From Siphonodentalium dalli (taxonomy: Eukaryota; Mollusca; Scaphopoda; Gadilida; Siphonodentaliidae), in assembly GCA_032622095.1 (NCBI GenBank), contig CP136069.1:100654278-100718277 (forward strand): 64,000 nucleotides of DNA. The letters are read 5' to 3'. Below, one piece after another: positions 1-12,042 of the stretch; within the stretch, counting starts at the first letter, position 1; every line of letters begins with the position of its first letter. Made by a program: the position numbers and the translations under genes. The notes under the pieces were generated by a model. That model saw nothing but the letters and a program-made list of their open reading frames with translations, was not told where the DNA came from and did no database searches.

Positions 1-1890
1 CATACAAGTGGTCACAATCAGCTTTTATCAAGTTATATTGTTCATATACCCACATGTGTCCGGCCCGCTTGCCACCTTGACTTTTTTCTGGGAGGCAAGG
101 AATGGCTGACCAAGAACACACCAGTTAGTGCTGAACGGTTGACCTATTTTTGTAGCCGGTTAACCATGACATGTTAAAAGTTCTGGATCATAACCGGATA
201 TAGGCTATTTTCAACCTATGACTTCACACTCATTATTTACACCATAATATGTACCAATATATCGTCATAACTTGATTTATTAACTGTAACTATGGCAAAC
301 TTACATAATGTTTACACAGACATAGCTTGTATTAAAACGAAGTAAACCACCAAACATGAATGGTGAAAAGCCATGTGTTGACAACTTGACAGATGACACA
401 GCAAAATAAAACTTGAAGTGTTTATAAATAGCGTGTCAAGCCTTGACATATATGTAACGCAGTTGCGACTGCTACCCACTTGTTATCATTCTAGTTTGGG
501 AAGAATATTGCATGACCTATATAAACTAACATTCAAATTGCGGCAGCTTTGTATTGTCATTATAGCGATTGCGGGACTGAGCGAATATTAGGTCATGTGA
601 CTCAGGTATTTTAACTACTGGGTGTTCTTCGGCAAATTGAGATACATAGGATGATTGACAACAGAAAAACACAATTGTGAAGTTTCATGAACTTTATGTA
701 GTTAACGAACATTGAAAAAGTCAGCTGAAAACAGTGTTTTCTGTTAGAACACAATCAAATGCTGAGAATTAGTCATTAGAATGCAAACAAGTCCGACTGC
801 ATGGAGACACCACTTCAATGCGAGTTCATTGGAACTTCATCCACTGAGATTACTCAAACTCAGTAATGTTAGAAGTATAGACCATGTATATGTAAATATG
901 GTTCTACAGAGTTCGCATTCTATTAAACCGTGTCTTCTAAGTTACAACGGATCTATGCCATACTAGTGCTGGACTAGATACTGGCTCTATGATGCTCCAA
1001 TGCTCTGCTCTTTTCGCCGTCATGAGAGACCATCACAATCCATCTGCCATTTTGAAAAAGGGAATTCCCTGTCCAATAAGAAAATTGCATCCCATTGCAA
1101 GCCAACTAATTAAGTTACAAAGAGGTATATGAATTGGATCCTGAAATATCCATTTCGGATAGCAAATCATAGTGTAAAACTATTAATATGCATGGTTGTG
1201 AAATCATTTAATAGTGAATAAAAAAAAAATTAGATCTGAACAAGTTAAATGAATCTTATATGGAAGTATTAAAAAAAAAATGGCAACATTATTTTTAATT
1301 AATATGCCTATTATTTCTGAGAAAGAGAGTGACCGCGTAAAGTAGGCCAAGGGCTAAAGTTAAATACTAAACGTTCCAACTGACAAGTTACATGAACAAA
1401 TTTACAATTATAATTGTTTTCCTATCATATGGCAGGATCTATGGTAAATTTGATTTTTATGAAGTAATTGTATATACTGTTGACATGAAGATGTCACATT
1501 TATGTATATGTACATAGGGCCTACGTATATGGTATGTCGTATATATAGCCTCTACTATAGGACTGATGGTACATCTTACTACATGTAGTATATCTTCACT
1601 TGAATATCGACCAGAAATACTGTGAAAGAATAAGACTTTATTATATTAAATAGCTATATACGGCCTTAAGAACATGTAGTAGTATTTTACCAGTCCATTA
1701 GGATGCCACATGGAGTGCATTGGCCAATAAATTTGAACACTGTATGTGCATATATGCACCATTGGAAATGTGTCAATTTGTTGAGGTAAATGTTATATAT
1801 GACTAAGATTAAATCATGATGATACCTCACCTTATGTTACCTTATGTGCTAACTGGACGCAGGCTCGCGCCTCTTTGTCCAGATCATCAT
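1..1890. other. AT-rich stretch with no recognisable gene
   Basis: I see no exon-like open frame with splice borders, no RNA gene and no clear repeat here. The only notable items are short poly-A runs near 1220 and 1270. The 61-codon frame at 781-966 has no recognisable content. Confidence 0.5.
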
Positions 1891-1896
1891 TTTCGT

Positions 1897-2337
1897 CTAC
1901 AGGGGTGACAGAGCAATCTCTTTTACCCCTGTCTTCTGTTTTTTTTCTACGTCTTCGTTTCGGTTTGTTATACATGTATTGTTGTTTCCAAAGGGAGACA
2001 GAGCAATATCTTTTTCCCTACTTCCTCTATTGATACTATTGTCTGCGTTTCTTTTTGATATGTCATCCGTTTCTTCTGTTATATAGGGGGACATACATGT
2101 AGCAATCTCTTTTTCCCTATTATCTCCTTCGTTCCATTGTATTGTGTCTTCACTTTCCATTATTGTATTTTCCATAAGGGAGACAGAGCAATCTCTTTTT
2201 CCCTTAACTCCTTTGTTCCCTTTTTTTGACAGTGATTTATCGAATTCTTTTAGGTAATCAAGCATCATAGGTTGGTCATAGAAACAATATTTTTCAAAAT
2301 AAGTAAAATATATATCTCCTAGAAGTATCTTGCCCAC
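1897..2337 (-). CDS. Possible repeat-coding exon, unrecognised
   Basis: An open frame of 146 codons on the minus strand. I do not recognise the product. Its first ~40 residues are non-repetitive (MGKILLGDIYFTYFEKYCF and onward). The remainder is four loose repeats of about 30 residues, each holding a variant of REKDIALSP (KRDCSVSL, REKEIATCMSP, REKDIALSP, VKEIALSPL). These correspond to the ~92-bp DNA repeats at 1902-2203. Because 92 is not a multiple of three, staying open over four units needs compensating spacing (91, 93 and 92 bp), a weak hint of past coding. On the minus strand the start is preceded by ATATAG, so the ATG may be internal to an exon rather than a true start. The first 60 bp also recur inverted at 2573-2632, where the copy carries a stop. 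It could equally be a chance frame in a mobile repeat. Confidence 0.3.
   Translation of the reverse strand: MGKILLGDIYFTYFEKYCFYDQPMMLDYLKEFDKSLSKKGNKGVKGKRDCSVSLMENTIMESEDTIQWNEGDNREKEIATCMSPYITEETDDISKRNADNSINRGSREKDIALSPFGNNNTCITNRNEDVEKKQKTGVKEIALSPL
1902..2203. repeat. Four ~92-bp repeats with a GAGACAGAGCAATCTCTTT core
   Basis: Copies of a core reading about GGGAGACAGAGCAATCTC followed by TTTTTCCC start near 1902, 1993, 2086 and 2178. The core is conserved and the ~65 bp between cores is not. The third copy has CATACATGT in place of the GACAGA stretch. Confidence 0.75.
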
Positions 2338-2674
2338 TGAACTATATGGTATATTCCCAACTTAACTAGGAAGGGTTAATAAACCCCTGAATTGAAAACG
2401 GTACGAAAATTCTATGGTACATTTTTATCATGGTTCATGACCTGCTGTAACATCCGACCACGTGATCTCCGATCCACCAAAACCAATTAACCGGTCGATC
2501 CATTCTCTTTTTTCCCCATTAGGACATTCCTCGTGAGCGGGGTTGGTGCGAAACCCTGGGAGGGAGCTCAGAGTTCAGTGGGCAAGATACTTCTATGAGA
2601 TATATATTTTACTTATTTTGAAAAATATTGTATCTCCGTCAAAGTTATCTTGCCCACTGAACTATATGGTATAA
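2283..2674. repeat. Inverted repeat with a third, direct copy of its edge
   Basis: The segment at 2283-2350 returns in reverse complement at 2571-2632 with few mismatches (TCAGTGGGCAAGATACTTCT then TATATATTTTACTTATTTTG). The outer edge TTGCCCACTGAACTATATGG occurs again in direct orientation at about 2650. The spacer is about 220 bp. It looks like a small foldback element; no clean target duplication was found. Confidence 0.65.
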
Positions 2675-2871
2675 TATAGAATTTTCTGGCAGGTGGAGGC
2701 CACGAGGAAAGATAAACACTCCTAGATGCACCTCAATCAAAGAACTGGATTGACCTGATAACCTACAATATGTACAATATCACCATAAGCCAATGTATGT
2801 AATTACACCATAGGACTAATACATGTTGGCCAGCTACCAGAGGGCCCAAACTAAACAAATAGTGGTGACTT

Positions 2872-3250
2872 GGATTGAAGGCCCTGCCAATAAAGTAGAT
2901 AGTTTCAAAAAGACATGGAGACGGAGATTATCCCCCCCCCCCATACCCCGGAAGAGAAGAAATATCTATTTCCTGATGGAATAGAAAATTAAAATTGAGG
3001 GGGATTTCGCAATAATGGATTTCGCAATAATGCATTTAGCGGGCTAACTCATGTGAGACCATTGGATTGAAGGCCCTGCCAATAAAGTAGATAGTTTCAA
3101 AAAGACATGGAGACGGAGATTACCCCCCCCCCCCCCCCCCCCCCCCCCCCCACCCCCCGGAAGAGAAGAAATATCTATTTCCTGATGGAATAGAAAATGA
3201 AATTTGAGGGGGATTTCACAATAATGCATTTAGCGGGCTAACCCATGTGC
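2872..3250. repeat. Tandem duplication of a 192-bp unit with a poly-C tract
   Basis: GGATTGAAGGCCCTGCCAAT starts at 2872 and again at 3064, and the two units stay alignable through GGGGGATTTC and TGCATTTAGCGGGCTAAC. The internal C run is about 11 bases in the first unit and 29 uninterrupted bases (3123-3151) in the second, so the tract expanded after duplication. Confidence 0.85.
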
Positions 3251-3561
3251 AGACCAAGACAATAAGGAAAAAACATCCTTATAAGAGACATGAAGAAACA
3301 ACCGAGGCAAACGCCTCAAATTATAAAGGAGACCCCGATAAAAACAATAGAACCAATCCCAAAGTCAATTCTTGAGGATGGCAGTGTCCTAGCACGAGTT
3401 CTAGCCCGACGAAAAAAATGGCTGCAAGCTCAATGAAAGTGTCAATGACACTGTAGCTCAACTTGGAAAGGGAATAATTTAATGTATTACAGTCAATGGA
3501 GCCATTAGGAATGTGGAAAGTTGAATATATAATACATGTTTATAGACATGAAGAGAAAAGT

Positions 3562-6500
3562 AAAATCCAAGATGGCTGCTGGCGGCCTTGTTTTCGGCCG
3601 AATGACCCCAAAATGAGTCGTTCCCATCTACATGTCATCGTTAACATCCATGACAAATTTTATGACGATCAGACTAAAGGTACGACCTGTAGCCCATGCT
3701 AAAGAATTTAGTCATACAAAGAGTAAAATCCAAGATGGCTGCTGGCGGCCATGTTTTTTGGCCGAATGATCCCAAAATGACTTGTTCCCATCAACATGTC
3801 ATTATTAACATTCATGACAAATTTTATGATGATCAGACTAAAGGTATGACATGCAGCCCGTGCTAAAGAATTTAGTCATACAAAGAGTAAAATCCAAGAT
3901 GGCTGCTGGCGGCCATGTTTTTGGGCCGAATGACCCAAAAATTACTCGTTCCCATCTACATGTCAATATTATCATCCATGACAAATTTCATGATCATCAG
4001 ACAAACAGTACGACCTGTGGCCCGTGCTAATGGATTAAATTTTTAAATCCAAGATGGCCACTGGCAGCATTGTTTTTTGTCCGAATGACCCCGAAATAAC
4101 TAGTTCCCATCTACATTCCAATTTCAACAACCATGACAAATTTTATGATGATCAGACTAAAGGTACGACCTGTAGCCCATGCTAAAGGATTTAGTCATAC
4201 AATGAATAAAATCCAAGATGGCTGCTGGCGGCCATGTTTTTCGGCCGAATGACCTCAAAATGACTCGTTCCCATCTACATGTCATTATTAACATTCAAGA
4301 CAAATTTCATGATGATCAGACTAAAGGTACAACCTGTAGCCCGTGCTAAAGGATTTAGTCATACAAAGAGTAAAATCCAAGATGGCTGCTGGCGACCAGG
4401 TTTTTTGGCCGAATGACCCCAAAATTACTCGTTCCCATCTACATGTCATTGTTAACATCCATGACACATTCTATGATGATCAGACTAAAGGTACGACCTG
4501 CAGCCCGTGCTAAAGAATTTAGTCATACAAAGAGTAAAATCCAAGATGGCTGCTGGCGGCCATGTTTTTTGGCCAAATGACCCCAAAATTACTCGTTCCC
4601 ATCTACATGTCAATATTATCATCCATGACAAATTTCATGATGATCAGAAGAACAGTACGACCTGTGGCCAGTGCTAATGGATTAAATTTTTTAATCCAAT
4701 ATGGCCGCTGGCGGCCATGTTTTTTGTCCGAATGACCCCAAAATGACTCGTTCCCATCTACATTCCAATTTCAACAACCATGACAAATTTTATGATGATC
4801 AGACTAAAGGTACGACCTGTAGCCCGTGCTAAAGGATTTAGTCATACAAAGGGTAAAATCCAAGATGGCTGCTGGCGACCATGTATTTTGGCCGAATGAC
4901 CCCAAAATGACTAGTTCCCATCTACATGTCATTGTTAACATCCATGACACATTTTATGATGATCAGACTAAAGGTACGACCTGCAGCCCGTGCTAAATAA
5001 TTTAGTCATACAAAGAGTAAAATCCAAGATGGCTGCTGGCGGCCATGTTTTTTGGCCGAATGACCACAAAATTACTCGTTCCTATCTACATGTCAATATT
5101 ATCATCCATGACAAATTTCATGATCATCAGACAAACAGTACGACCTGTGGCCCGTGCTAATGGATTAAATTTTTAAATCCAAGATGGCCACTGGCGGCAA
5201 TGTTTTTTGTCCGAATGACCCCAAGATAACTCGTTCCCATCTACATTCCAATTTCAACAACCATGACAAATTTTATGATGATCAGACTAAAGGTACGACC
5301 TGTAGCCCATGCTAAAGGATTTAGTCATACAAAGAGTAAAATCCAAGATGGCTGCTGGCGGCCATGTTTTTTCGGCCAAATGACCTCAAAATGACTCGTT
5401 CCCATCTACATGTCATTATTAACATTCATGACACATTTCATGATGATCAGACTAAAGGTACAACCTGTAGCCCGTGCTAAAGGATTTAGTCATACAAAGA
5501 GTAAAATCCAAGATGGCTGCTGGCTGTCATGTTTTTTGGCCGAATGACCCCAAAATTACTTGTTCCCATCTACATGTCAATATTATCATCCATGACAAAT
5601 TTCATGATGATCAGAAGAACAGTACGACCTGTGGCCCGTGCTAATGGATTAAATTTTTAAACCCAATATGGCCGCTGGCGGCCATGTTTTTTGTCCGAAT
5701 GACCCCAAAATGACTCGTTCCCATCTACATTCCAATTTCAACAACCATGACAAATTTTATGATGATCAGACTAAAGGTACGACCTGTAGCCCGTGCTAAA
5801 GGATTTAGTCATACAAAGATTAAAATCCAAGATGGCTGCTGGCGGCCATGTTTTTTGGCCGAATGACCCCAAAATGACTCGTTCCCATCTACATGTCATT
5901 ATTAACATTCTTGACAAATTTTATGATGATCAAACTAAAAGTAGGACCTGTAGCCCGTGCTAAAGGATTTAGTCATACAAAGAGTAAAATCCAAGATGGC
6001 TGCTGGCGACCATGTTTTTTAGCCGAATGACCCCAAAATTACTCGTTCCCATCTACATGTCATTGTTAATATCCATGACAAATTTTATGATGATCAGACT
6101 AAAGGTACGACCTGCAGCCCGTGCTAACGAATTTAGTCATACAAAGAGTAAAATCGAAGATGGCTGCTGGCGGCCATGTTTATTGGCCGAATGACCCCAA
6201 AATTTCTCGTTCCCATCTACATGTCAATATTATCATCCATGACAAATTTCATGGTGATCAGACGAACAGTACGACCTGTGGCCCGTGCTAATGGATTAAA
6301 TTTTGAAATCCAAGATGGCTGCTGGCGGCCATGTTTTTTGTCCGAATGACCCCAAAATGACTCGTTCCCATCTACATTCCAATTTCAACAACCATGACAA
6401 ATTTTATGATGATCAGACTAAAGGTACGACCTGTAGCCCGTGCTAAAGGATTTAGTCATACAAAGAGTAAAATCCAAGATGGCTGCTGGCGGCCATGTTT

Positions 6501-8125
6501 TTTGGCCGAATGACCCCAAAATGACTCGTTCCCATCTACATGTCATTATTAACATTCTTGACAAATTTTATGATGATCAAACTAAAAGTAGGACCTGTAG
6601 CCCGTGCTAAAGGATTTAGTCATACAAAGAGTAAAATCCAAGATGGCTGCTGGCGACCATGTTTTTTAGCCGAATGACCCCAAAATTACTCGTTCCCATC
6701 TACATGTCATTGTTAATATCCATGACAAATTTTATGATGATCAGACTAAAGGTACGACCTGCAGCCCGTGCTAAAGAATTTAGTCATACAAAGAGTAAAA
6801 TCGAAGATGGCTGCTGGCGGCCATATTTATTGGCCGAATGACCCCAAAATTACTCGTTCCCATCTACATGTCAATATTATCATCCATGACAAATTTCATG
6901 GTGATCAGACGAACAGTACGACCTGTGGCCCGTGCTAATGGATTAAATTTTGAAATCCAAGATGGCTGCTGGCGGCCATGTTTTTTGTCCGAATGACCCC
7001 AAAATGACTCGTTCCCATCTACATTCCAATTTCAACAGCCATGACAAATTTTATGATGATCAGACTAAAGGTACGACCTGTAGCCCGTGCTAAAGGATTT
7101 AGTCATACAAAGAGTAAAATCCAAGATGGCTGCTGGCGGCCATGTTTTTTGGCCGAATGACCCCAAATGACTCGTTCCCATCTACATGTCATTATTAACA
7201 TTCTTGACAAATTTTATGATGATCAAACTAAAAGTAGGACCTGTAGCCCGTGCTAAAGGATTTAGTCATACAAAGAGTAAAATCCAAGATGGCTGCTGGC
7301 GACCATGTTTTTTAGCCGAATGACCCCAAAATTACTCGTTCCCATCTACATGTCATTGTTAATATCCATGACAAATTTTATGATGATCAGACTAAAGGTA
7401 CGACCTGCAGCCCGTGCTAAAGAATTTAGTCATACAAAGAGTAAAATCGAAGATGGCTGCTGGCGGCCATGTTTATTGGCCGAATGACCCTAAAATTACT
7501 CGTTCCCATCTACATGTCAATATTATCCTCCATGACAAATTTCATGGTGATCAGACGAACAGTACGACCTGTGGCCCGTGCTAATGGATTAAATTTTGAA
7601 ATCCAAGATGGCTGCTGGCGGCCATGTTTTTTGTCCGAATGACCCCAAAATGACTCGTTCCCATCTACATTCCAATTTCAACATGTCATTGTTAATATCC
7701 ATGACAAATTTTATGATGATCAGTCTAAAGGTACGACCTGTAGCCCGTGCTAAAGGATTTAGTCATACAAAGAGTAAAATACAAGATGGCTGCTGGCGGC
7801 CATGTTTTTTGGCCGAATGACCCCCAAAATGACTCGGCCCATCTACATGTCATTATTAACATTCTTGACAAAATTTATGATGATCAGACTAAAAGTACGA
7901 CCTGTAGCCCGTGCTAAAGAATTTAGTCATACAAAGAGTAAAATCCAAGATGGCTGCTGGCGGCCATGTTTTTGCGCCGAATGACCCCAAAATTACTCGT
8001 TCCCATCTACATGTCAATATTAACATCCATGACAAATTTCATGAAGATCAGACAAACAGTACGGCCTGTAGCCCGTGCTAATGGATTGAATTTTGAAATC
8101 CAATATGGCCACTGGTGGCCATGTT
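3562..8125 (+). repeat. Satellite array, about 29 monomers of ~162 bp
   Basis: Every monomer begins near AAAATCCAAGATGGCTGCTG and contains GGCCGAATGACCCCAAAAT, CTCGTTCCCATCTACAT, CATGACAAATTTTATGATGA and ACGACCTGTAGCCCGTGCTA. I counted starts from 3562 to about 8098, giving a mean period of 162 bp. Three monomer types are visible: one with ACATGTCATTATTAACATTC, one with ACATGTCAATATTATCATCC followed by GCTAATGGATTAAATTT, and one with ACATTCCAATTTCAACAACC. The 60-75-codon open frames here are repeat by-products. Confidence 0.97.
5985..7600 (+). repeat. Higher-order repeat, ~646-bp unit of four monomers
   Basis: Within the array, blocks of four monomers repeat as a unit. Identical 60-codon frames start at 6012, 6659 and 7305, spaced 647 and 646 bp. 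The blocks share private variants such as AAAATCGAAGATGG and TTTTTTAGCCGAATG. Near-identity between blocks, against much larger differences between monomers within a block, means the four-monomer unit amplified recently. Confidence 0.85.
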
Positions 8126-8247
8126 TTTTTTTCCGAATGACCCCAAAATTAATTATTCTGGTCTAAAATGTTGATGTCAACAGCTATGACAAATTTCATA
8201 ATGATCCGACGAAAGGTACGACCTGTAGCCTGCATTGTTGACGCCTT

Positions 8248-8314
8248 ACGTACACACGTACACACGTACACACGTACACACGTACACACGTACACACGTA
8301 CACACGCACACACG
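8248..8314. repeat. CGTACACA microsatellite
   Basis: About eight tandem copies of the 8-mer ACGTACAC run from 8248 and then decay to ACACGCACACACGG and GGACGACGGACGAC. The shorter equivalent at 48600-48625 in the inverted copy is GTGTACGTGTGTACGT, so this tract is part of the element and has expanded here. Confidence 0.9.
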
Positions 8315-8396
8315 GACGACGGACGACAAAGCCATGGCAATAGCTCAAACTTTACAAAGTAAAGTTGAGCTAACAAGAGCTACGCTGGGCGTGCAA

Positions 8397-8821
8397 TATA
8401 CGCCCTCTCTTGGGTCGGTGGAAACTGGTAAAAAAGGGGCATAACTCTGGTAAAAATTGGCGGACGGAACTCAAATTTGAACTTGACCTGTGTTTTGGTG
8501 GGAGAAAGTAATATACCAAATTATCATTGAATCCAATAAGCTCTAGTAAAGTTATCATCCGGACAACAAATTTCAGGGATTTTCTAAGTCAAATTACGTC
8601 AAATAAGGGGCATAACTCCGGTGAAAATTGGCGGGCGGAACCCAAATTCGAACTTGAACTTACTTTTCGGCTAATAAACCCACATACCAAATTTTACTAA
8701 TTTTGGTTCACTCTAACTAAAGTTATCATCCGGACAACAGGTTAACGGACGGACGGACGCCCGGACGCCCGGACGGACAGACCAATACTATAATACGGCC
8801 TTTTTTTCAAAAGGGCGTATA
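8397..8821. mobile_element. 425-bp TIR element with two GGGGCATAACTC subunits
   Basis: It is bounded by TATACGCCC (8397-8405) and its exact inverse GGGCGTATA (8813-8821). Inside are two ~171-bp units, each with GGGGCATAACTC[TC]GGT, AAAATTGGCGG and AAGTTATCATCCGGACAACA, then a CGGACGGACGCCC microsatellite. The layout (terminal inverse, tandem cores, ACGG-type microsatellite) mirrors the satellite element immediately to its left but the sequence is unrelated. No coding potential. Confidence 0.75.
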
Positions 8822-10130
8822 AAAAGGGCCCAGACACCCACTAATCTAAGATATGCCATTGTCTATAAGGATTGAGATATCATGGACCAATAATCTGTAC
8901 TAGTGACCGGGGAAGAGATTCGCGCCGAAATAGTTGATTGCCCCAACCCTGTAAGATAGCCGGAAGAAGTCGAATGGATAGAATACTGACATATAATCCA
9001 ACATATAGGGAACCATACATGTACATGTAATTTGGAACAAAAAGAAAATTTGTAGGAAACCTAGAGTCCCTTCGATGACAGAGCACACTACAATGCTGTT
9101 TTTGGAAAGCACCAGAAGAATCAAATGTGCCAAGATGACCCATTATAAATGGAGATTCAAATAGGGCCGTGTAGTATTAGCGTTTACTAAAAAGAAAACG
9201 TAGCGTTGACCGTATAATCAGGAAGTAAAGCAATAATCTATTCGTGGAATGACCTCATTGGCATGTGTCCCCTCGAGTAAGTCCCTGCCTTCCTGAGATA
9301 GCAACAACATTGAGCGAATTACAGGCTTACGGAGTCCGGATGACTGCCGTGATTACCAATGGAGACACCAGCGTGTGAACACTAGCCTGCGCATACATAC
9401 AATTACAGAACATTTGTAATGAACCATTGAAAACAAGAGAATCCTAATGAATCATTGAACATTATGGACCATAAGCAGGCATTCAACAATTTATTGGTCT
9501 AAATGAAGCCCCAAAATACAACAGTCGCTGTCAATGAGTCTCATGTCATTGAGAAGAAGATACGAGAATGGGAGGAGAAGAAATCAGAGTGACCGAAAAA
9601 GGCTACTTCTAATCAACTGTCCGCTAAAGTATTTAACAAGTGGTTGCAAGCCTTGAGATTCAAAGAGAATCACCAAAACTATTCTCGTAATGATTCTCGC
9701 GAAACTTGTCAAAGTTCAGTGCTGTATGACTATTAAACTTGATGCAGCATTCGATGCTCACAAAAGTAAATGCATTAGGAGCCTGGCGTTGATATGTGTC
9801 ACGGCTTCAATAAGGCTTTCCATTTCCAACCTGACGATATTCAATATGTTGAAATACCGGCCAGCTCCAAAGTTAAACCCAACTGAGAAATCACAGAAAA
9901 CATGCACCATGATTGTGGCACAGCCCAAAACCGGCAGAAACAGATGGCAGGTTGGAGTGGTGAAATACAGAGACCCAGGCACAGGAAATCAGTTGCGATC
10001 GGAAGATGAGCATAATATGACATGACAAAATTGTACTAACTTTCTAATATGTTGTTTGTATCTTTGCACACTCCACAGTACCACAGTATGAGACTGTGAG
10101 TATCCAATAGCCATCGATATGGATATTTTA
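8822..10130. other. No supported gene
   Basis: The open frames here (87 codons at 8880-9143 on the minus strand, 111 codons at 9690-10025 on the plus strand) resemble nothing I know and overlap frames on the other strand. CCCCAACCCTG at 8941 resembles hAT-type termini seen at 10284 and 17783, but I found no matching left end. Confidence 0.4.
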
Positions 10131-10131
10131 G

Positions 10132-10294
10132 TAAATGTAATCAAAAAGTAATCAAAATGTAATCATGATTACAGGTACATTTGAAAGTAATCGATTACGA
10201 TTACTTGTAATCAAGAAATGTCATGATTACTGATTACAGACGATTACGACAAATTTTTTAATCGATTACTTTGATTATGATTACCCCAACCCTG
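10132..10294. repeat. GATTAC-rich right end of a hAT-like element
   Basis: About ten TAATC/GATTA motifs in both orientations are packed into 150 bp and end at CCCCAACCCTG (10284-10294). The same design, clustered self-complementary motifs followed by CCAACCCTG, is seen at the right end of the 16960-17791 element. No partner left end was found, so this may be a fragment. Confidence 0.45.
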
Positions 10295-11431
10295 GAGCAT
10301 ATGTCTACTATATATAATGGACTCATATATTTATTATTAACTACGAAACGGAATTTTAGTTAGAATTGAATGCAACCTGAGATAAAAATATGCGGATGCA
10401 CCCTCGTAAAATATATAACCCACATGTACCATATTTACAAGATATTTTTTATACCTATATACGGGTATTTGTCAACCATAGTTGGTATTAAACTCAAGAA
10501 TACACGATTCATAACTCTGAAAATGAACTTATCATATCATACTGCTAATGAATGGCTTGATTATAATTTATTAAATCCGACAGCAATAAACCGATATATT
10601 TTTGTTTTACCGCGGTACGATAAATTAAAACGAAACGCTCTTTATTGCCACACGACTAAGGTCATCTGGAAATTGGAATGTTTACGAGATGATAATTGTC
10701 TAATAACTGTGCAAGTCTTCACATATATATGCAATCATATATAATATAACTTGGACTATTCCGGTAACGAAAAAAAGATAAACACGTGCTCGTGTTTATA
10801 TATATAACTGTGCGCAAAACCGAAATAATATACAATAATGAAATTAATACATCGTGGTAGAATATAGACTAGGTCCTACGTAATATACGGGCATGGCTTT
10901 ATAATAACAATACATCGCGATACATATAATAATAACACGATAAAGACGTTTAATTACGAGAACTGCGATGTATTTCGGTGAAGTTTTGCATTTGCAGTGT
11001 TCTCCCATAACGCGACAAACTTTAAAAGCCACGCGTGCAAACTTTATATACAACCGTTGCGTATCTACGCGTTATCAATGAGTTACCACGTGATCGATCA
11101 TGTGCTATGCTTCTGTTTACATGTGACAATCATGTGATCGGGCTGCTGATCACGTGACTTCGTCTACAACACAAAATCTTCGACTAACTTCGGAATTTTT
11201 TTTAATCGTTCTAAAAATAACGATTGGCGGCCGAATATTAGATTATATGCGCCCAATGGACATTTTATATATATATATTATCGGTATATTGAAAGAAAAT
11301 ACTATTTTTTTTCAGGATCATATTCCTTTAAGCGTAATGGCATTAAGCTTAAGCATAATTAGCTATTAAATGTGAATTTGGCCTCCCATAGGATCGCATA
11401 TATTTCAGCACCCATCACTGACGCTAATACC
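10295..11431. other. AT-rich stretch without a supported gene
   Basis: The 124-codon frame at 10370-10744 is AT-rich with no recognised motif. A cluster of CACGTGAT and ATCATGTGAT sites lies at about 11085-11160. Confidence 0.4.
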
Positions 11432-12003
11432 TGTAGGTTCGTTGTCGTAACGTTTTATACATAAATGCACACCAGTCTCAGTCGGTGTGAGATTGCCGTC
11501 TGCTTCCATTCAGAATATATGTTTCTTCCGTAGTTTATCACAATGACGACTCGGAAACTGCAATCAAATGGATCATCTGTCGCATATTGATCGTAGTACC
11601 AGTATTAAACAGGGACCGAAAGAACTGCATGGTTGCTTGATCAATGAAAGGAAGAAAATGAACTTACAAAAAATATCAACACATGTGCATTTATGTCAAA
11701 AACACTACGACAATGAGTTAATGACTCTGTCACATGACACTACACGAGACTGGTGTGTATTTATGTATACAGAAATGCATACGGTGTGCATCTATCTATA
11801 AAAAATTACGACAACGACTATAAAGATGTGTCATGGTATAAAGATGAGCTCTAAGCGTTGGTATCATATAAGTTCGATTATATTGCGGATCTGTGTACAT
11901 AGACAAGCATGTGACATAGAATATATATATCAATGGTAACTAGTTCAAGGTCCAATATATTAACTACGGTAGTCCAGATTGATCATAAGCACAATATGTT
12001 ACA
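11432..12003 (-). repeat. Candidate 3' LTR of a Ty3/Gypsy element
   Basis: Reading on the minus strand, the integrase frame ends at 12040. It is followed by a purine tract AAAAAGGGAGA and then TGTAACATATTG. TG...CA-type borders are met at 12003 (TGTAACA) and 11432 (CCTACA), giving 572 bp. A direct repeat inside it (GAGACTGGTGTG then ATTTATGTATA, near 11740 and 11480) is typical of LTR R/U5 variation. There is no second LTR in the window, so the ends are not verified by pairing or by a 5-bp target duplication. Confidence 0.5.
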
Positions 12004-12042
12004 TCTCCCTTTTTACAGAATGTATATTTCACTGGGAGGTTA

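Larger units (their letters stand above)
3432..8372 (+). mobile_element. Satellite-carrying non-autonomous element, copy 1 (pearl/Helentron-like)
   Basis: The unit has the same borders as an inverted copy at 48540-51095, which defines its ends. At the left edge are AATGAA, a perfect hairpin AGTGTCaatGACACT (3438-3452) and TAGCTCAACTT (3454-3464). At the right edge is a 32-bp palindrome (8341-8372) ending in AAGTTGAGCTA, the inverse of the left motif. Between them lie ~70 bp of unique left sequence, the 162-bp satellite array, a CGTACACA microsatellite and GGACGACGGACGAC. Short terminal inverted repeats, a subterminal hairpin, tandem core repeats and a microsatellite are the published layout of bivalve pearl and Helentron-derived elements. 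The family name is inference. There is no transposase or helicase. Confidence 0.75.

Noticed and set aside
3562..8125. CRISPR array
   Set aside because: Regular spacing, but the whole 162-bp unit is repeated with no variable spacers, and the DNA is eukaryotic.
3496..8166. Ten open frames of 60-74 codons with near-identical products
   Set aside because: They are translations of the 162-bp satellite, and their identity reflects the higher-order repeat.
8149..8444. Overlapping frames rich in Thr-His-Val-Tyr and Cys-Val-Arg
   Set aside because: They translate the CGTACACA microsatellite.
9690..10025. 111-codon plus-strand frame
   Set aside because: No recognised motif, no splice or promoter context, and the opposite strand is also open.
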